Shown in pieces: positions 1 to 8,314 of a stretch of 64,000 nucleotides of DNA; within the stretch, counting starts at the first letter, position 1; every line of letters starts with the position of its first letter. The notes under the pieces are model-generated. The model saw only the letters and a list, made by a program, of their open reading frames with translations. It ran no database searches and had not been told where the DNA came from. Source of the stretch: Deltaproteobacteria bacterium (GTDB lineage Bacteria; Desulfobacterota; Binatia; UTPRO1); the NCBI GenBank assembly GCA_020852955.1, contig JADYZW010000016.1, positions 256,801-320,800 of the forward strand, written 5' to 3'. The position numbers were made by a program, and so were the translations under genes.

Positions 1-266
1 AGAAAGGCCTCGGTGTACTCGATCGCCGCCCAGGCGCGGCGAAAACGCGGCCGCGCGAGGATCTCGGCGGCGGCCGCACGCGCACCGCCGAGACCGGCCC
101 GGGCGCGCTTGGCCGCGATCTCGTCGCCGAGCCGGAGCGCCCGCAGATACTGCCGGCGCCAGGCCTGGAAGGCGTCGAGCAGCGCCGCCGCTGCACTCGC
201 CGGCGCCGCTCCCCCCCAGACGGGAGGCTGCAGCGTCGCGATCGGCGCGAGCGGCCGTCTACTCAT
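1..266 (-). CDS. Hypothetical protein, 3'-truncated by the window edge
   Basis: The reading frame opens with ATG at 266 and runs off the left end of the window after about 88 codons, so only the N-terminal part is visible. The protein is rich in Ala and Arg. It has an amphipathic helical stretch around residues 30-65 (FQAWRRQYLRAL followed by GDEIAAKRARAG). There is no signal peptide or membrane segment. Its start overlaps the stop of the upstream secreted-protein gene by 8 nt, so the two are probably co-transcribed and translationally coupled. I do not recognise the family. Confidence 0.5.
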   Translation of the reverse strand, partial: MSRRPLAPIATLQPPVWGGAAPASAAAALLDAFQAWRRQYLRALRLGDEIAAKRARAGLGGARAAAAEILARPRFRRAWAAIEYTEAF

Positions 267-540
267 TCTGGCCGGCGGGCGCGCGCCGGATCGGACCGTC
301 GCCGACCGGCCGCTGCGGCGCGAGCGGCAACGCGCCGGCGGGGTTCGCCATCGGCGGCGCGTCGACGGCGTCGGCGAGGCAGGCCTGGACGTCGGGGGTG
401 GTGAGGCCGAGCGCGCGCGCGATCTCGACCGCGCTCGCGCCCTGGTGCTTCATCTCCTTCACGCGCGCGCAGTCGAGGCCCGCCCCCGCCGGGAACGCCG
501 CGAGCACGAGCACCGCCGCCGCCATCGCCACCGTTCGCAT
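259..540 (-). CDS. Small secreted protein of unknown function
   Basis: This 93-residue protein starts with ATG at 540. Residues 1-20 form a clear Sec signal peptide (MRTVAMAAAVLVLAAFPAGA), so the mature product is about 70 residues and exported. The mature part has two Cys (in LDCARVKEM and VQACLADAV) that could form a disulfide. Between them lies a short helix-turn-helix-like segment (VEIARALGLTTPDVQACL), followed by a Pro/Ala-rich tail. Small secreted proteins with this two-Cys helical layout occur in deltaproteobacteria, but I cannot assign a role. It is divergent from the glycosyltransferase/sulfatase fusion and overlaps the downstream gene by 8 nt. Confidence 0.6.
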   Translation of the reverse strand: MRTVAMAAAVLVLAAFPAGAGLDCARVKEMKHQGASAVEIARALGLTTPDVQACLADAVDAPPMANPAGALPLAPQRPVGDGPIRRAPAGQNE

Positions 541-641
541 GGTCGCACCTCCGAGGGTCCACCCTATCCCGTGCGCGCGCCGCGATGAAGCCGTCCGCGT
601 CTATTGGTCGTACGAATGCGCGTGCTACAACCCCGAGCGGT

Positions 642-3600
642 ATGCCCGCGGTGCGCGCCCGGACCGTCGACGCGCGTGCGGCGCTCGCGCTGGCGCTTCT
701 CGCCTTCGGGATCCGCCTGGCGTGGGGCCTCGCGGCCGGCGTGACGCCCGGCGCGGCGTTCGACGACGCGTTCTGGTACCACGCCACCGCGACGACGCTC
801 GCGAGCGGCGGCGGCTACACGAACCCGCTCACCGGCCAGCCGAGCGCCGCCTGGCCGCCCGGCTATCCGCTGCTGCTGGCGTTCGGCTATCGCCTCGCCG
901 GCGCGGCGCCGGCAACGGCGATCGCGATGAACGCGCTCTTCGGCGCGCTCGCGTGCCTCTTCGTCGCGCGCCTCGGCCGCCGGCTCGGCGGCGCGCGCAC
1001 GGGCCTCGTCGCCGCGGCCCTCCTCGCCTGCTACCCCGGCCACGTCTTCTTCGCGGCGCTCGTGCTGTCGGAGACGCTCTTCACGTGCCTCGTCTGCGGA
1101 CTCCTCCTCGCGGCCGTCGCGTGGCTCGCGGACGCGCGCGGAGCGCGGCCCCTCCGCTGGCTCGCCTGGGGCCTCGGCGTCGGCGCGGCCGCCCTCGTAC
1201 GCGCCGAGGGCGTCGTGCTCGTGCTCGTGCCGGCGGCGAGCCTGGCCCTCGCGGGCGAGCGCCGCACCGCCGTCCGCGTCCTCGCCGCCACGCTCCTCGG
1301 CGCGCTGCTCGCACTCGCGCCGTGGACGCTACGGAACGCCCGCGTGTTCGGGGCGTTCGTCCCGACCAGCACGGGTTTCGGCCGCACCTTCTGGATCGGC
1401 CACAACCCCGACGCGACCGGCGGCATGACGCAAACGATCCAGGACGCGATGGCGCGCGCGATCGAGCGTTCCGGCGTCGCGCCGACGACTCCCTCCGGCG
1501 AGCTCGCGGTCGACCGCGTGCTGCGCGGGCAGGCGATCGCCTTCGCCCTCGCGCATCCCGGCCGTGAGCTCGCGCTCACCCCGCGGCGCGCCTGGCACCT
1601 CTTTCGCGGCGACCACGTCTGGCAGGCCTGGTACGGCCCCGGCACGCCGCGCGGGGCGTCCTCGGCCGCGGCGCGGCGCCTCCTCGCCCGCGGGGGGAAC
1701 GCCGCCTACGCGGCTCTCGGCGCGCTCGCCGTCGCGGGGTGGTTCCTGCGGCCGCGCGAGAGACGCCCCGCCTGGCGCCCGGTGACCGCGTTCGTCGTCG
1801 TCTGGATCGCGCTCTTCAGCGCCATCTACGGCGACCCGCGCTTCCATCACGTGCTGATCCCGATCGCGTGCCTGCTGGCGGCCCACGGGCTGCTGGCGGT
1901 CCATGGGCTGCTGGCGGCCCACGGGCCGCGTCCGACGCACCAGCCGCCCGCCGCCGGAGCGCGCACGCGGACGCGCGCCGGACGCGGGGGCGCGAGCCCG
2001 CCCGCGATCGCGTGCGGCCCGACGACGACGCTCTTCGCGTGCAGCGGCGCCGCCGCGGTGGTCGTCGCGCTCGCCAACGTGGCCTCGTTGGCGCTCGCCC
2101 GCGACGTCGCGCGCATCCGCGATCTCCGGCCGCTCGCCGCGCTGCGGGTCGCGCTCGACGCGCTCGACGTCCCGTTCCTCGCCGGGCTGCCGACCCTCGT
2201 GCACGCGCCCTTCGACCTCCACACCGCGCCCGCGCTCGCGCTCTTCGCGGCGCCTGCGCTCCTCGGCTACCTCGCGTGCGCCTGGATCGTCGCGGCGCTC
2301 GCGGCGCCAGCCGTCGTGCCGCTCGCGCGCCGCATCGCCGGGGCGCCGGGACGGACGCCGCGGGGCCTCCCGACCGCCGTCCTGACGGCGCCGGTCGCGC
2401 CGATCGCGGCGCACCGCCTGGCGCTCTGGACCGACGCCGACGGCCGCCTCGTCGCCGCGGCGAGCCTCGCCCTCGCCGCCGCCGCCTGGCTCGTCGCGCG
2501 CCGCCTCGTTGCCGCCGCGGCCGCCGGCCGGCTCGTCGCCGCGTGCCGCGGCGCCGCGCTCGCGGGCCTCGCCTGGGCACTCGTCGGCACGCCGCTCGCG
2601 GTCCGCGCCGCCCGGCCGCACGACGTCCGCCCCGCCGCACCCGCGGGCGCACCGAACGTGGTGCTCGTCTCGATCGATACACTGCGCCCCGATCACCTCG
2701 GCTGCTACGGCTACGTGCGCGCCACGAGCCCGACCATCGACGCGCTCGCCGCCGCCGGCGCCCGCTTCACCACCGTGGTCTCGCCGACCTCGTGGACGCT
2801 CCCCGCGCACCTGTCGCTCCTCACGGCGCTCCCGCCCGAGATCCACGGCGTCAGCGAGGACCGCTTCCGGCTCGGCCCGGGCGTCGTCACGCTCGCGGAG
2901 ATCCTGCAGCGCCAGGGCTATGCGACCGCCGGGTTCGTCTCCGGACCGTATCTCGACGCTGGCTACGGCTTCGCGCGCGGCTTCGACCACTACGACGACT
3001 ACAGCGCGGTGCGCGTGGCGCCGGCGAAGACGCACCGCGGCCACACCTCCCCCGCCCTCAACGCGGCGGTAGCGGGCTGGCTCGCCGACTGGAAGACGGC
3101 GCGCCCGGCGCGCCCGTTCTTCGTCTTCCTGCACATGTGGGACGCGCACTACGACTTCAACCCGCCGCCGCCCTACGATACCCTCTTCGACCCCGACTAT
3201 CGCGGCCGCGTGACCGGCGACGACTTCGAGACCGGCGCCCAGGTGCACGCCGGCATGGACGCGCGCGACCTCGCCCACGTCGTCGCGCTCTACGACGGCG
3301 ACGTCCGCTTCACCGACGAATGGCTCGGCCGCATCCTCGCCGAGGTCGAGCGTGTCGCGCCGCCCGCCGACACGCTCGTGATCGTCACCTCCGACCACGG
3401 CGAGGAGTTCTTCGAGCACGGCCGCAAGGGCCATCACAAAGCGCTCTTCGACGAGAGCATCCGGGTGCCGCTCGTCGTCCGCTATCCGCCGCGGGTCGCG
3501 GCCGGCGCGACGATCGACGCGCAGGTGCGGCTCCTCGACGTCGCGCCGACGCTGCTGGCGCTCGCCGGCCTCCCGACACCGCCCGGCTTCGGCGCCGGCG

Positions 3601-3965
3601 CGCTCGCGGCCGAGTATGCCGGCCGCGACGTCTCGTCCCTGCTGGTCGGCGGCCCACCGGGCTTCCTGCCGGCCGTGCCGGCGTTCGCCGGCTTGCAGCC
3701 GTTCGACTTCGCCGCCGTCCGCACCGAAACGCACAAGCTCATGACCGGTTTCTTCGACGCCCCGGCCGAGCGCCTGTTCGACCTGCGGATCGACGCGGGC
3801 GAGCGCCACGACGTCGCGCCGAGCGCCCGGGCGACCGCCGACGCGCTCCGGAGCACGCTCGCGCTCTGGCGGCGCGGCGCGGCCGACGCGGCGCGCGCCG
3901 CCGACGCGGCGGCGCTCGGCGCCGAGCACGAGGCCGCGCTCCGCGCGCTCGGCTACGTCGAATAG
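642..3965 (+). CDS. GT-C membrane glycosyltransferase fused to a sulfatase-like (alkaline phosphatase superfamily) domain
   Basis: This protein of about 1,107 residues is read in one uninterrupted frame. The N-terminal half (about 10-440) is a multispanning PMT/ArnT-type GT-C module with an early FDDAFWYHATA segment and many Ala/Leu membrane helices. A second hydrophobic stretch covers about 450-660. Residues 670-1080 form a sulfatase-like fold: SIDTLRPDHLGCYGY near 676 and TSDHGEEFFEHG near 915 are metal-binding blocks. At the position of the sulfatase CxPxR/SxPxR motif the sequence reads TLPAH, so Thr719 replaces the formylglycine precursor. It may therefore be a phosphatase or phosphotransferase rather than a classical sulfatase. 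ATG 642 was preferred over ATG 585 because a promoter-like TTGGTC-16-TACAAC (604-631) lies between them. It ends 10 nt before the convergent SGNH gene. Confidence 0.8.
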   Translation: MPAVRARTVDARAALALALLAFGIRLAWGLAAGVTPGAAFDDAFWYHATATTLASGGGYTNPLTGQPSAAWPPGYPLLLAFGYRLAGAAPATAIAMNALFGALACLFVARLGRRLGGARTGLVAAALLACYPGHVFFAALVLSETLFTCLVCGLLLAAVAWLADARGARPLRWLAWGLGVGAAALVRAEGVVLVLVPAASLALAGERRTAVRVLAATLLGALLALAPWTLRNARVFGAFVPTSTGFGRTFWIGHNPDATGGMTQTIQDAMARAIERSGVAPTTPSGELAVDRVLRGQAIAFALAHPGRELALTPRRAWHLFRGDHVWQAWYGPGTPRGASSAAARRLLARGGNAAYAALGALAVAGWFLRPRERRPAWRPVTAFVVVWIALFSAIYGDPRFHHVLIPIACLLAAHGLLAVHGLLAAHGPRPTHQPPAAGARTRTRAGRGGASPPAIACGPTTTLFACSGAAAVVVALANVASLALARDVARIRDLRPLAALRVALDALDVPFLAGLPTLVHAPFDLHTAPALALFAAPALLGYLACAWIVAALAAPAVVPLARRIAGAPGRTPRGLPTAVLTAPVAPIAAHRLALWTDADGRLVAAASLALAAAAWLVARRLVAAAAAGRLVAACRGAALAGLAWALVGTPLAVRAARPHDVRPAAPAGAPNVVLVSIDTLRPDHLGCYGYVRATSPTIDALAAAGARFTTVVSPTSWTLPAHLSLLTALPPEIHGVSEDRFRLGPGVVTLAEILQRQGYATAGFVSGPYLDAGYGFARGFDHYDDYSAVRVAPAKTHRGHTSPALNAAVAGWLADWKTARPARPFFVFLHMWDAHYDFNPPPPYDTLFDPDYRGRVTGDDFETGAQVHAGMDARDLAHVVALYDGDVRFTDEWLGRILAEVERVAPPADTLVIVTSDHGEEFFEHGRKGHHKALFDESIRVPLVVRYPPRVAAGATIDAQVRLLDVAPTLLALAGLPTPPGFGAGALAAEYAGRDVSSLLVGGPPGFLPAVPAFAGLQPFDFAAVRTETHKLMTGFFDAPAERLFDLRIDAGERHDVAPSARATADALRSTLALWRRGAADAARAADAAALGAEHEAALRALGYVE
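1872..1925 (+). repeat. Three tandem 18-bp repeats inside the GT-C/sulfatase fusion
   Basis: The unit ctgctggcggcccacggg occurs three times back to back (1872-1889, 1890-1907, 1908-1925); the middle copy differs at two positions. It encodes LLAAHG-LLAVHG-LLAAHG at the end of a predicted membrane helix, so the length of this linker could vary by replication slippage without breaking the frame. Confidence 0.9.
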
Positions 3966-3975
3966 CGCGACGGCC

Positions 3976-5079
3976 TCAGCGCGTGACCGCGGCGAGCACG
4001 GGCGCGAGCTCGCGGTGGAGCGCCTCGGCGACGAACCGGTTGCCCGCCGCCGTGTAGTGGCCGGCCGCCGCGTAGAACTGGAGGGCGCCCTCCGGGAAGA
4101 AGAGCGCGTCCTGCTCGGCGGCCGGCAGCCGCCGGCACGCCGCCGAGAGATCGACGACCCGGAACCCCGCGCCCGCCGCACGCGGGCCGATCGCCGGCCA
4201 CCACGCGAGGCCGCTCGGCGCCGTCGCCGGCAGCCGGCAATCGAAGAGCGTCGGCAGGTAGACGAGGACGAGCGTCCCGCCGCGTTTCTCCGCGATCGCG
4301 CGCAGCTCCGCGAAGACCGCGAGAGCGACGTCGACGACGCGGGCGCGGTCCGCGGGATCGACCGCCGGCCCCGCCGCCCCGGAGGAGAGGCGGCGGCCGA
4401 GGCGCTCCGCGAGCTCGTAGGTCTTCGTCCGCTTCACGATCTCGCGGACGCGCACCGTCGGCATCCAGAAGGGACGCCGCCACGCCGGCACGTGCTCCAC
4501 GACGAGCGCGCCGTCGCGCACGGCCAGGGTCGGCTTGCCGTAGTCGCCGAGGAAGCGGGCGCTCCGCATGCGCTCGAAGTCGCCGTCGATGAAGGCGAAG
4601 AGGTGTACGGCGGGTGCGAGCGCGGCGCCGTCACGGCGATACCAGAGGAAGGCCTGGTCGACGCCGTAGCCGCCCTGTCCCATGTTCACCGACTCGAGAC
4701 GCGGGTCGAGCGACGCGAGGAGCGCGCACCAGGTCGCGTCGTCGGCGACGCCCGGACCGAGCGTGAAGGAGTCGCCGCTGCAAACGATACGCGTCTTGCC
4801 GGCCGGCGGCGCCGGCGCCGGGTCGACGCGGCCGCGGAACCCGTGCGCGTTCGTGTGGAAGCCGACGCCCGGACCGTACAGGTCGGGGAGCGCGACGTTC
4901 GGGACGCCCGCCCAGCCGAGCTCCGGGTCGTAGCGCGCGAAGCGGTCGAGCGCGACGTGGCCGCTCGGTCCGAAGAAGAGCCCCGCCGAGATCGCGAGGC
5001 TCGCCAGGCCTTCGACGACGACGAGCGCGGCCACCGCCGCCGCGACCGCTCCCAGGAGCGCGAGGATGCGCCGGATCAT
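3976..5079 (-). CDS. Membrane-anchored SGNH/GDSL-type hydrolase
   Basis: This 367-residue protein begins MIRRILALLG with an N-terminal hydrophobic anchor (residues 5-40), so the catalytic part is probably periplasmic. Block I is SGDSFTLGPG with the nucleophile Ser. A later GQGGYGVDQAF stretch matches the Gly-containing block II. The C-terminal GHYTAAGNRFV supplies the catalytic His in place of the usual DxxH. Such proteins often deacetylate or O-acetylate surface glycans; the substrate is unknown. ATG 5079 was chosen because it places the anchor at the N-terminus. A TTG at 5154 overlapping the pepA stop would add 25 unlikely residues. It is last in a five-gene minus-strand operon. Confidence 0.75.
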   Translation of the reverse strand: MIRRILALLGAVAAAVAALVVVEGLASLAISAGLFFGPSGHVALDRFARYDPELGWAGVPNVALPDLYGPGVGFHTNAHGFRGRVDPAPAPPAGKTRIVCSGDSFTLGPGVADDATWCALLASLDPRLESVNMGQGGYGVDQAFLWYRRDGAALAPAVHLFAFIDGDFERMRSARFLGDYGKPTLAVRDGALVVEHVPAWRRPFWMPTVRVREIVKRTKTYELAERLGRRLSSGAAGPAVDPADRARVVDVALAVFAELRAIAEKRGGTLVLVYLPTLFDCRLPATAPSGLAWWPAIGPRAAGAGFRVVDLSAACRRLPAAEQDALFFPEGALQFYAAAGHYTAAGNRFVAEALHRELAPVLAAVTR

Positions 5080-5150
5080 GGGAGCGCCGCGGGCGCGATG
5101 CGGCGGCGCGCGGCCGGCCGGCGACGGGAGCGGGGAGGCGGCACGGGCGG

Positions 5151-6677
5151 TCAACGCGCGGCGGCGGCGAGCGCGAAGCGGGCGAGCAGTCGCACGCCGA
5201 AGCCCACCCCGCCGCGCGGCGCGTTCGGGAGGTCGCGGTCGGTGAAGCCGACACCGGCGATGTCGAGGTGCGCCCAGGACAGCGCGCCCACGAACTCCTG
5301 CAGGAAGAGGCCGGCGTGGATCGCGCCGCCGTGGCCGCCCTCGGCGACGTTGGCGAGATCGGCCACCGCGCTCTCGAGGTCGGACAGGTAGTCGCGAACG
5401 AGCGGCAGCTCCCAGAGCCGCTCGCCGCCCTGCGCGCCGGCGGCGATCAACGCGGCGACGAGCGCGCGGTCGTTCCCCATGATGCCGGCGACGCGGCTCC
5501 CGAGCGCGCTCCGGACGGCGCCCGTGAGCGTGGCGACGTCGACGAGGACGTCGGGCCGGTCGGCGGCGGCGACCGCGAGCGCGTCGGCGAGCACGAGCCG
5601 GCCCTCGGCGTCGGTGTTCAGCACCTCGACGGTCTTGCCGGACGGCATCCTGAGCACGTCGCCCGGCTTGAGGGCGGCGCCGCCCGGCATGTTCTCGCTC
5701 GCCGGCACGTAGGCGCGCACTTCGACCGGGGGCTTCAGCGCCGCGATGGCGAGCATGGCGCCGAGCACGGCGGCGCCGCCCGCCATGTCGCGCTTCATGT
5801 GCTCCATGCCGTCCGGACGCTTCAACGAGAGCCCGCCGCTGTCGAAGGTGATGCCCTTGCCGACGAACGCGAGCCGGCGCGGACGCGGCGGCGCGGCGCC
5901 GGACGCCGCCGCCTCGTCCGCACCCGGCGGCCGATAGACCACGCGGACGAAGCGCGGCTCCTCGGCGCTGCCGCGCGCCACCGCAAGGAGCGCGTCCATG
6001 CCGAGCGAGCGGATCCCCGCCGGACCGGCGACCCGCACCTTGAGCCCCGCGCGCCGCAGGACACGCTGCGCGTCGCCGGCGAACGCGGCCGGCGTCATCA
6101 CGGCGGCCGGCTCGTTGATCCAGTCGCGCGCCTGGTTGGTGGCGTCGGCGAGGATCTCGCCGATGCGAACCCCGCGGCGGAGTGCCGGATCGCGCGGACC
6201 GACGAGCCCCGCAAGGGTGAGCGTCGCGAGCGCGACCCGGTCACGGTCGTGCTTGTAGCGCGTGAAGGCGTAGCCGGTGAGGCGCGCGCCCTCGACGAAC
6301 GCCGCGACCGCCTCGGGGCGCGCGACCGGGAGCCGCGTCGGCTCGGCAAGGAAGACGACGGCGGCCGCGCGCGCGCGCGCGTCGCGCGCCCGCGCGACCG
6401 CCTGGTCGCCGGCGCGGCGATAGGCATCGGCGACGTTCGGCTGCGTGCTCGCGCCAACGCCGACCACGGCGAGGGGCGTCGCGCTCCGGCCGACCGCGCG
6501 GAGCAGGGTGGACGTCCCCTCCGCGCCCGTGAAGCGCTGGCGCTCGAGCATCCGGATCACGGCCGGACCGGCGGCCTTGACGGTGCGCAGGCGTGCGAAC
6601 TTGTCGCTCGCGACCACGAGCACGACGAGGTCCGCCTCGAGACGCTCGGGCGCCGCGTCGCTGAGGCGGATCCTCAC
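5151..6677 (-). CDS. pepA: Leucyl aminopeptidase (M17 family)
   Basis: This 508-residue cytosolic metallo-aminopeptidase removes N-terminal residues from peptides. The C-terminal catalytic half holds KGITFDSGGLSLK (metal and catalytic Lys), the DMAGGAAVL metal-binding Asp segment and the family signature NTDAEGRLVLADAL with the metal-binding Asp and Glu. The N-terminal domain is the divergent PepA regulatory domain. Length is normal for the family. The GTG start at 6677 overlaps the TGA of the upstream cytochrome gene as GTGA, which indicates translational coupling. Its link with a cytochrome and a pterin enzyme is unexplained and may be only positional. Confidence 0.93.
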   Translation of the reverse strand: MRIRLSDAAPERLEADLVVLVVASDKFARLRTVKAAGPAVIRMLERQRFTGAEGTSTLLRAVGRSATPLAVVGVGASTQPNVADAYRRAGDQAVARARDARARAAAVVFLAEPTRLPVARPEAVAAFVEGARLTGYAFTRYKHDRDRVALATLTLAGLVGPRDPALRRGVRIGEILADATNQARDWINEPAAVMTPAAFAGDAQRVLRRAGLKVRVAGPAGIRSLGMDALLAVARGSAEEPRFVRVVYRPPGADEAAASGAAPPRPRRLAFVGKGITFDSGGLSLKRPDGMEHMKRDMAGGAAVLGAMLAIAALKPPVEVRAYVPASENMPGGAALKPGDVLRMPSGKTVEVLNTDAEGRLVLADALAVAAADRPDVLVDVATLTGAVRSALGSRVAGIMGNDRALVAALIAAGAQGGERLWELPLVRDYLSDLESAVADLANVAEGGHGGAIHAGLFLQEFVGALSWAHLDIAGVGFTDRDLPNAPRGGVGFGVRLLARFALAAAAR

Positions 6678-6967
6678 GAGGCCCCCCTCGCGTCGGTGGC
6701 GTGGGCCCGCAGGTACGAGAGCAGCAGGGCTTCCTCGTCCTCGCTGAGCGGCGGCGCGCCGCCGCGCCGCATCGTCTCGCGCATCTTCTGCACCTGGATC
6801 TCCCACATCGCGGCGGTGAGCGACCGCGGTTCGTGCAACGGATGGCACGTGCCGCAGCGGCCCTGATAGAGCCGCGCGCCCGGCGAGTCGGCGTCGGGGA
6901 GGGCCCGGGCGCAGCCGGCCATCACCGCCACCGAGCCGAGCACCACCAACCGACGCACCCTCCGCAT
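6674..6967 (-). CDS. Small monoheme c-type cytochrome lipoprotein
   Basis: This 97-residue exported protein has a lipobox (VAVMAGC, acylated Cys19) after a short hydrophobic signal. A single haem c motif CGTCH (residues 38-42) follows. Met residues in KMRETM could supply the axial ligand, and a C-terminal helix DEEALLLSYLRAH is typical of small cytochrome c folds. It should be attached to a membrane facing the periplasm and carry electrons for an unknown partner. The ATG at 6967 lies 48 nt after the PTPS gene, and its stop overlaps the pepA start. Confidence 0.85.
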   Translation of the reverse strand: MRRVRRLVVLGSVAVMAGCARALPDADSPGARLYQGRCGTCHPLHEPRSLTAAMWEIQVQKMRETMRRGGAPPLSEDEEALLLSYLRAHATDARGAS

Positions 6968-7015
6968 GCGCGGCCCGGGCTATCCGGATCGGTGCGGGTT
7001 GACAAGCACGCGCCG

Positions 7016-7504
7016 TCAGAGCGCGGCGCGGCAGTACGCGGCCTGGCCGGGCGCCTCGCTGACGCCGACCTCGATCTCGGCGAGCCCGCGCACCGCGTGC
7101 GGGTCGAGCTCCGCGCGCAGCCGCGACAGCACGTACGCCGCGAGCTCCTCCGCCGACGCGTGGACGATCGGGAGCAGCACGCAATCGGCCTCCGGGAAGA
7201 GGAAGCGCGCCCCGTCCTCGTAGGTCAGCACGACGCTCGGCCCCTCGCGCACCACCGTCAGGCAGTCGCTGCGCTCCGGCACCAGCACGCGCTCGTCGAG
7301 CTCCTCGCAGACGGCGCGCGTCGCGCGCTTCACGATGCCGAAGTCGAGCACGTAGCCGTCGGCGCCGACGGCGCCGGAGATCGCGACGGACACCTGATAG
7401 TTGTGCCCGTGCAGCGGCTCGCGGAAGCCCTTGTACGCGATGAAGTGCGCGGCCGAGAACTTGAGGTAGTCCTTCTGCACCACGACGCGATAGCCGGCGC
7501 TCAT
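7016..7504 (-). CDS. 6-pyruvoyl-tetrahydropterin synthase paralog of PTPS-III type (probable FolB bypass)
   Basis: This 162-residue protein belongs to the PTPS/QueD fold. FSAAHF (His20) and LHGHNY (His32, His34) are the three zinc ligands. The catalytic Cys that QueD and PTPS-II carry just before the HGH motif is absent. The sequence there is GFREPLHGH, giving Glu29 in an ExxHGH arrangement. PTPS paralogs in which Glu replaces or accompanies the Cys (PTPS-III) are known to convert dihydroneopterin triphosphate to 6-hydroxymethyl-dihydropterin, bypassing FolB in folate synthesis. That activity is inferred here from the motif. A folE lies at 61.3-61.9 kb. It starts 19 nt after the HAD gene. QueD remains an alternative if the Cys proves dispensable. 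Confidence 0.8.
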   Translation of the reverse strand: MSAGYRVVVQKDYLKFSAAHFIAYKGFREPLHGHNYQVSVAISGAVGADGYVLDFGIVKRATRAVCEELDERVLVPERSDCLTVVREGPSVVLTYEDGARFLFPEADCVLLPIVHASAEELAAYVLSRLRAELDPHAVRGLAEIEVGVSEAPGQAAYCRAAL

Positions 7505-7523
7505 CGAGGGCCTTTCGCTGCGC

Positions 7524-8240
7524 TCATGCGGTGTCCCTTCGCTCGGCGAGAGCGGCGAGCGCAGCGTGGATCGCGGCGCCGTCGCTCCAGTCGGCGAACG
7601 CGGCCGCCGGCCGGAGCGCGGCGAGCTCCGCGAGCGGGATGCGTCCGGTCGCGATCAACACCGCCGGCATCCCGTTCGCCGCGGCGGCGGCATGGTCGAG
7701 CGGCGTATCGCCGAGGATGACGCAGTCCTCGCGCCGCACCGCGCGCCCGCTGTGGTGCCGGAAGCGCTCACGCGCCACGTCGGGAAGCGCCGCGCGCAGC
7801 GCGTGATCGCTTCCGAAGGCGCCGACCGCGAAGAAGTCGGCGAGCCCGGCCGCGCGCAGCTTCAGCGCCGCCGCGCCGGCGAGATTGCCGGTGAGGACCG
7901 CGCTCGCGAACCGCGGGTCGGCGGCGACCGCCTCGAGCAGCGCGCGGACGCCCGCCACGGGCTCGACCGTCGTCGCGCCCGCCGCGAGCGTCTCGGCGAA
8001 CCGCGCGCTGAGCGCGCGCTCCACCGCCGCGAGCGCCGCCGCGTCGACCTCGGGCGACGCGCCCGCCATGGCGAGCAGCTCGGCGACGATCGCCGGATCC
8101 GTCTTGCCGTCGGGGCGCATCGCGCCGATCGACACGTCGACGCCGAAGACGTCGCGCATGGCCAGATCGAAGGGAACCCGCCCGGCCGTGTGGCGCGCGT
8201 GCAGGATCGTTCCGTCGAGATCGAAGAGCAGGAGCTTCAC
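7524..8240 (-). CDS. HAD-superfamily phosphatase (phosphoglycolate phosphatase-like)
   Basis: This 238-residue hydrolase opens with LLLFDLDGTIL (nucleophile Asp7, acid Asp9). Motif II is VLTGN, a Lys follows in ALKLRAAGL, and motif IV is ILGDTPLDH. The insertion between motifs I and II is an all-helical C1 cap, as in phosphoglycolate phosphatase. The substrate could be any small phosphate ester. Because the PTPS-III-like enzyme follows 19 nt downstream, removal of phosphate from a pterin intermediate is one possibility, not shown. GTG 8240 was chosen because AAGGCGG lies just upstream and the upstream residues do not fit the family. It is divergent from the esterase gene. Confidence 0.8.
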   Translation of the reverse strand: MKLLLFDLDGTILHARHTAGRVPFDLAMRDVFGVDVSIGAMRPDGKTDPAIVAELLAMAGASPEVDAAALAAVERALSARFAETLAAGATTVEPVAGVRALLEAVAADPRFASAVLTGNLAGAAALKLRAAGLADFFAVGAFGSDHALRAALPDVARERFRHHSGRAVRREDCVILGDTPLDHAAAAANGMPAVLIATGRIPLAELAALRPAAAFADWSDGAAIHAALAALAERRDTA

Positions 8241-8314
8241 GACACCGCCTTGCGGACATGCACCGCGAAAGGCTAGCAGAGGCGAGCCGCGCCACCAACG
8301 CCAGGAGAGCACTC

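Noticed and set aside
1329..4181. Long antisense reading frame (about 950 codons) opposite the GT-C/sulfatase gene
   Set aside because: It is rich in Arg, Glu and Ala with no domain, and lies opposite a gene with clear motifs. Long open antisense frames are common in GC-rich DNA.
5268..6866. Plus-strand frame of about 530 codons opposite pepA
   Set aside because: Composition is Arg/Glu/His-heavy and without motifs, while the minus strand encodes an intact M17 aminopeptidase.
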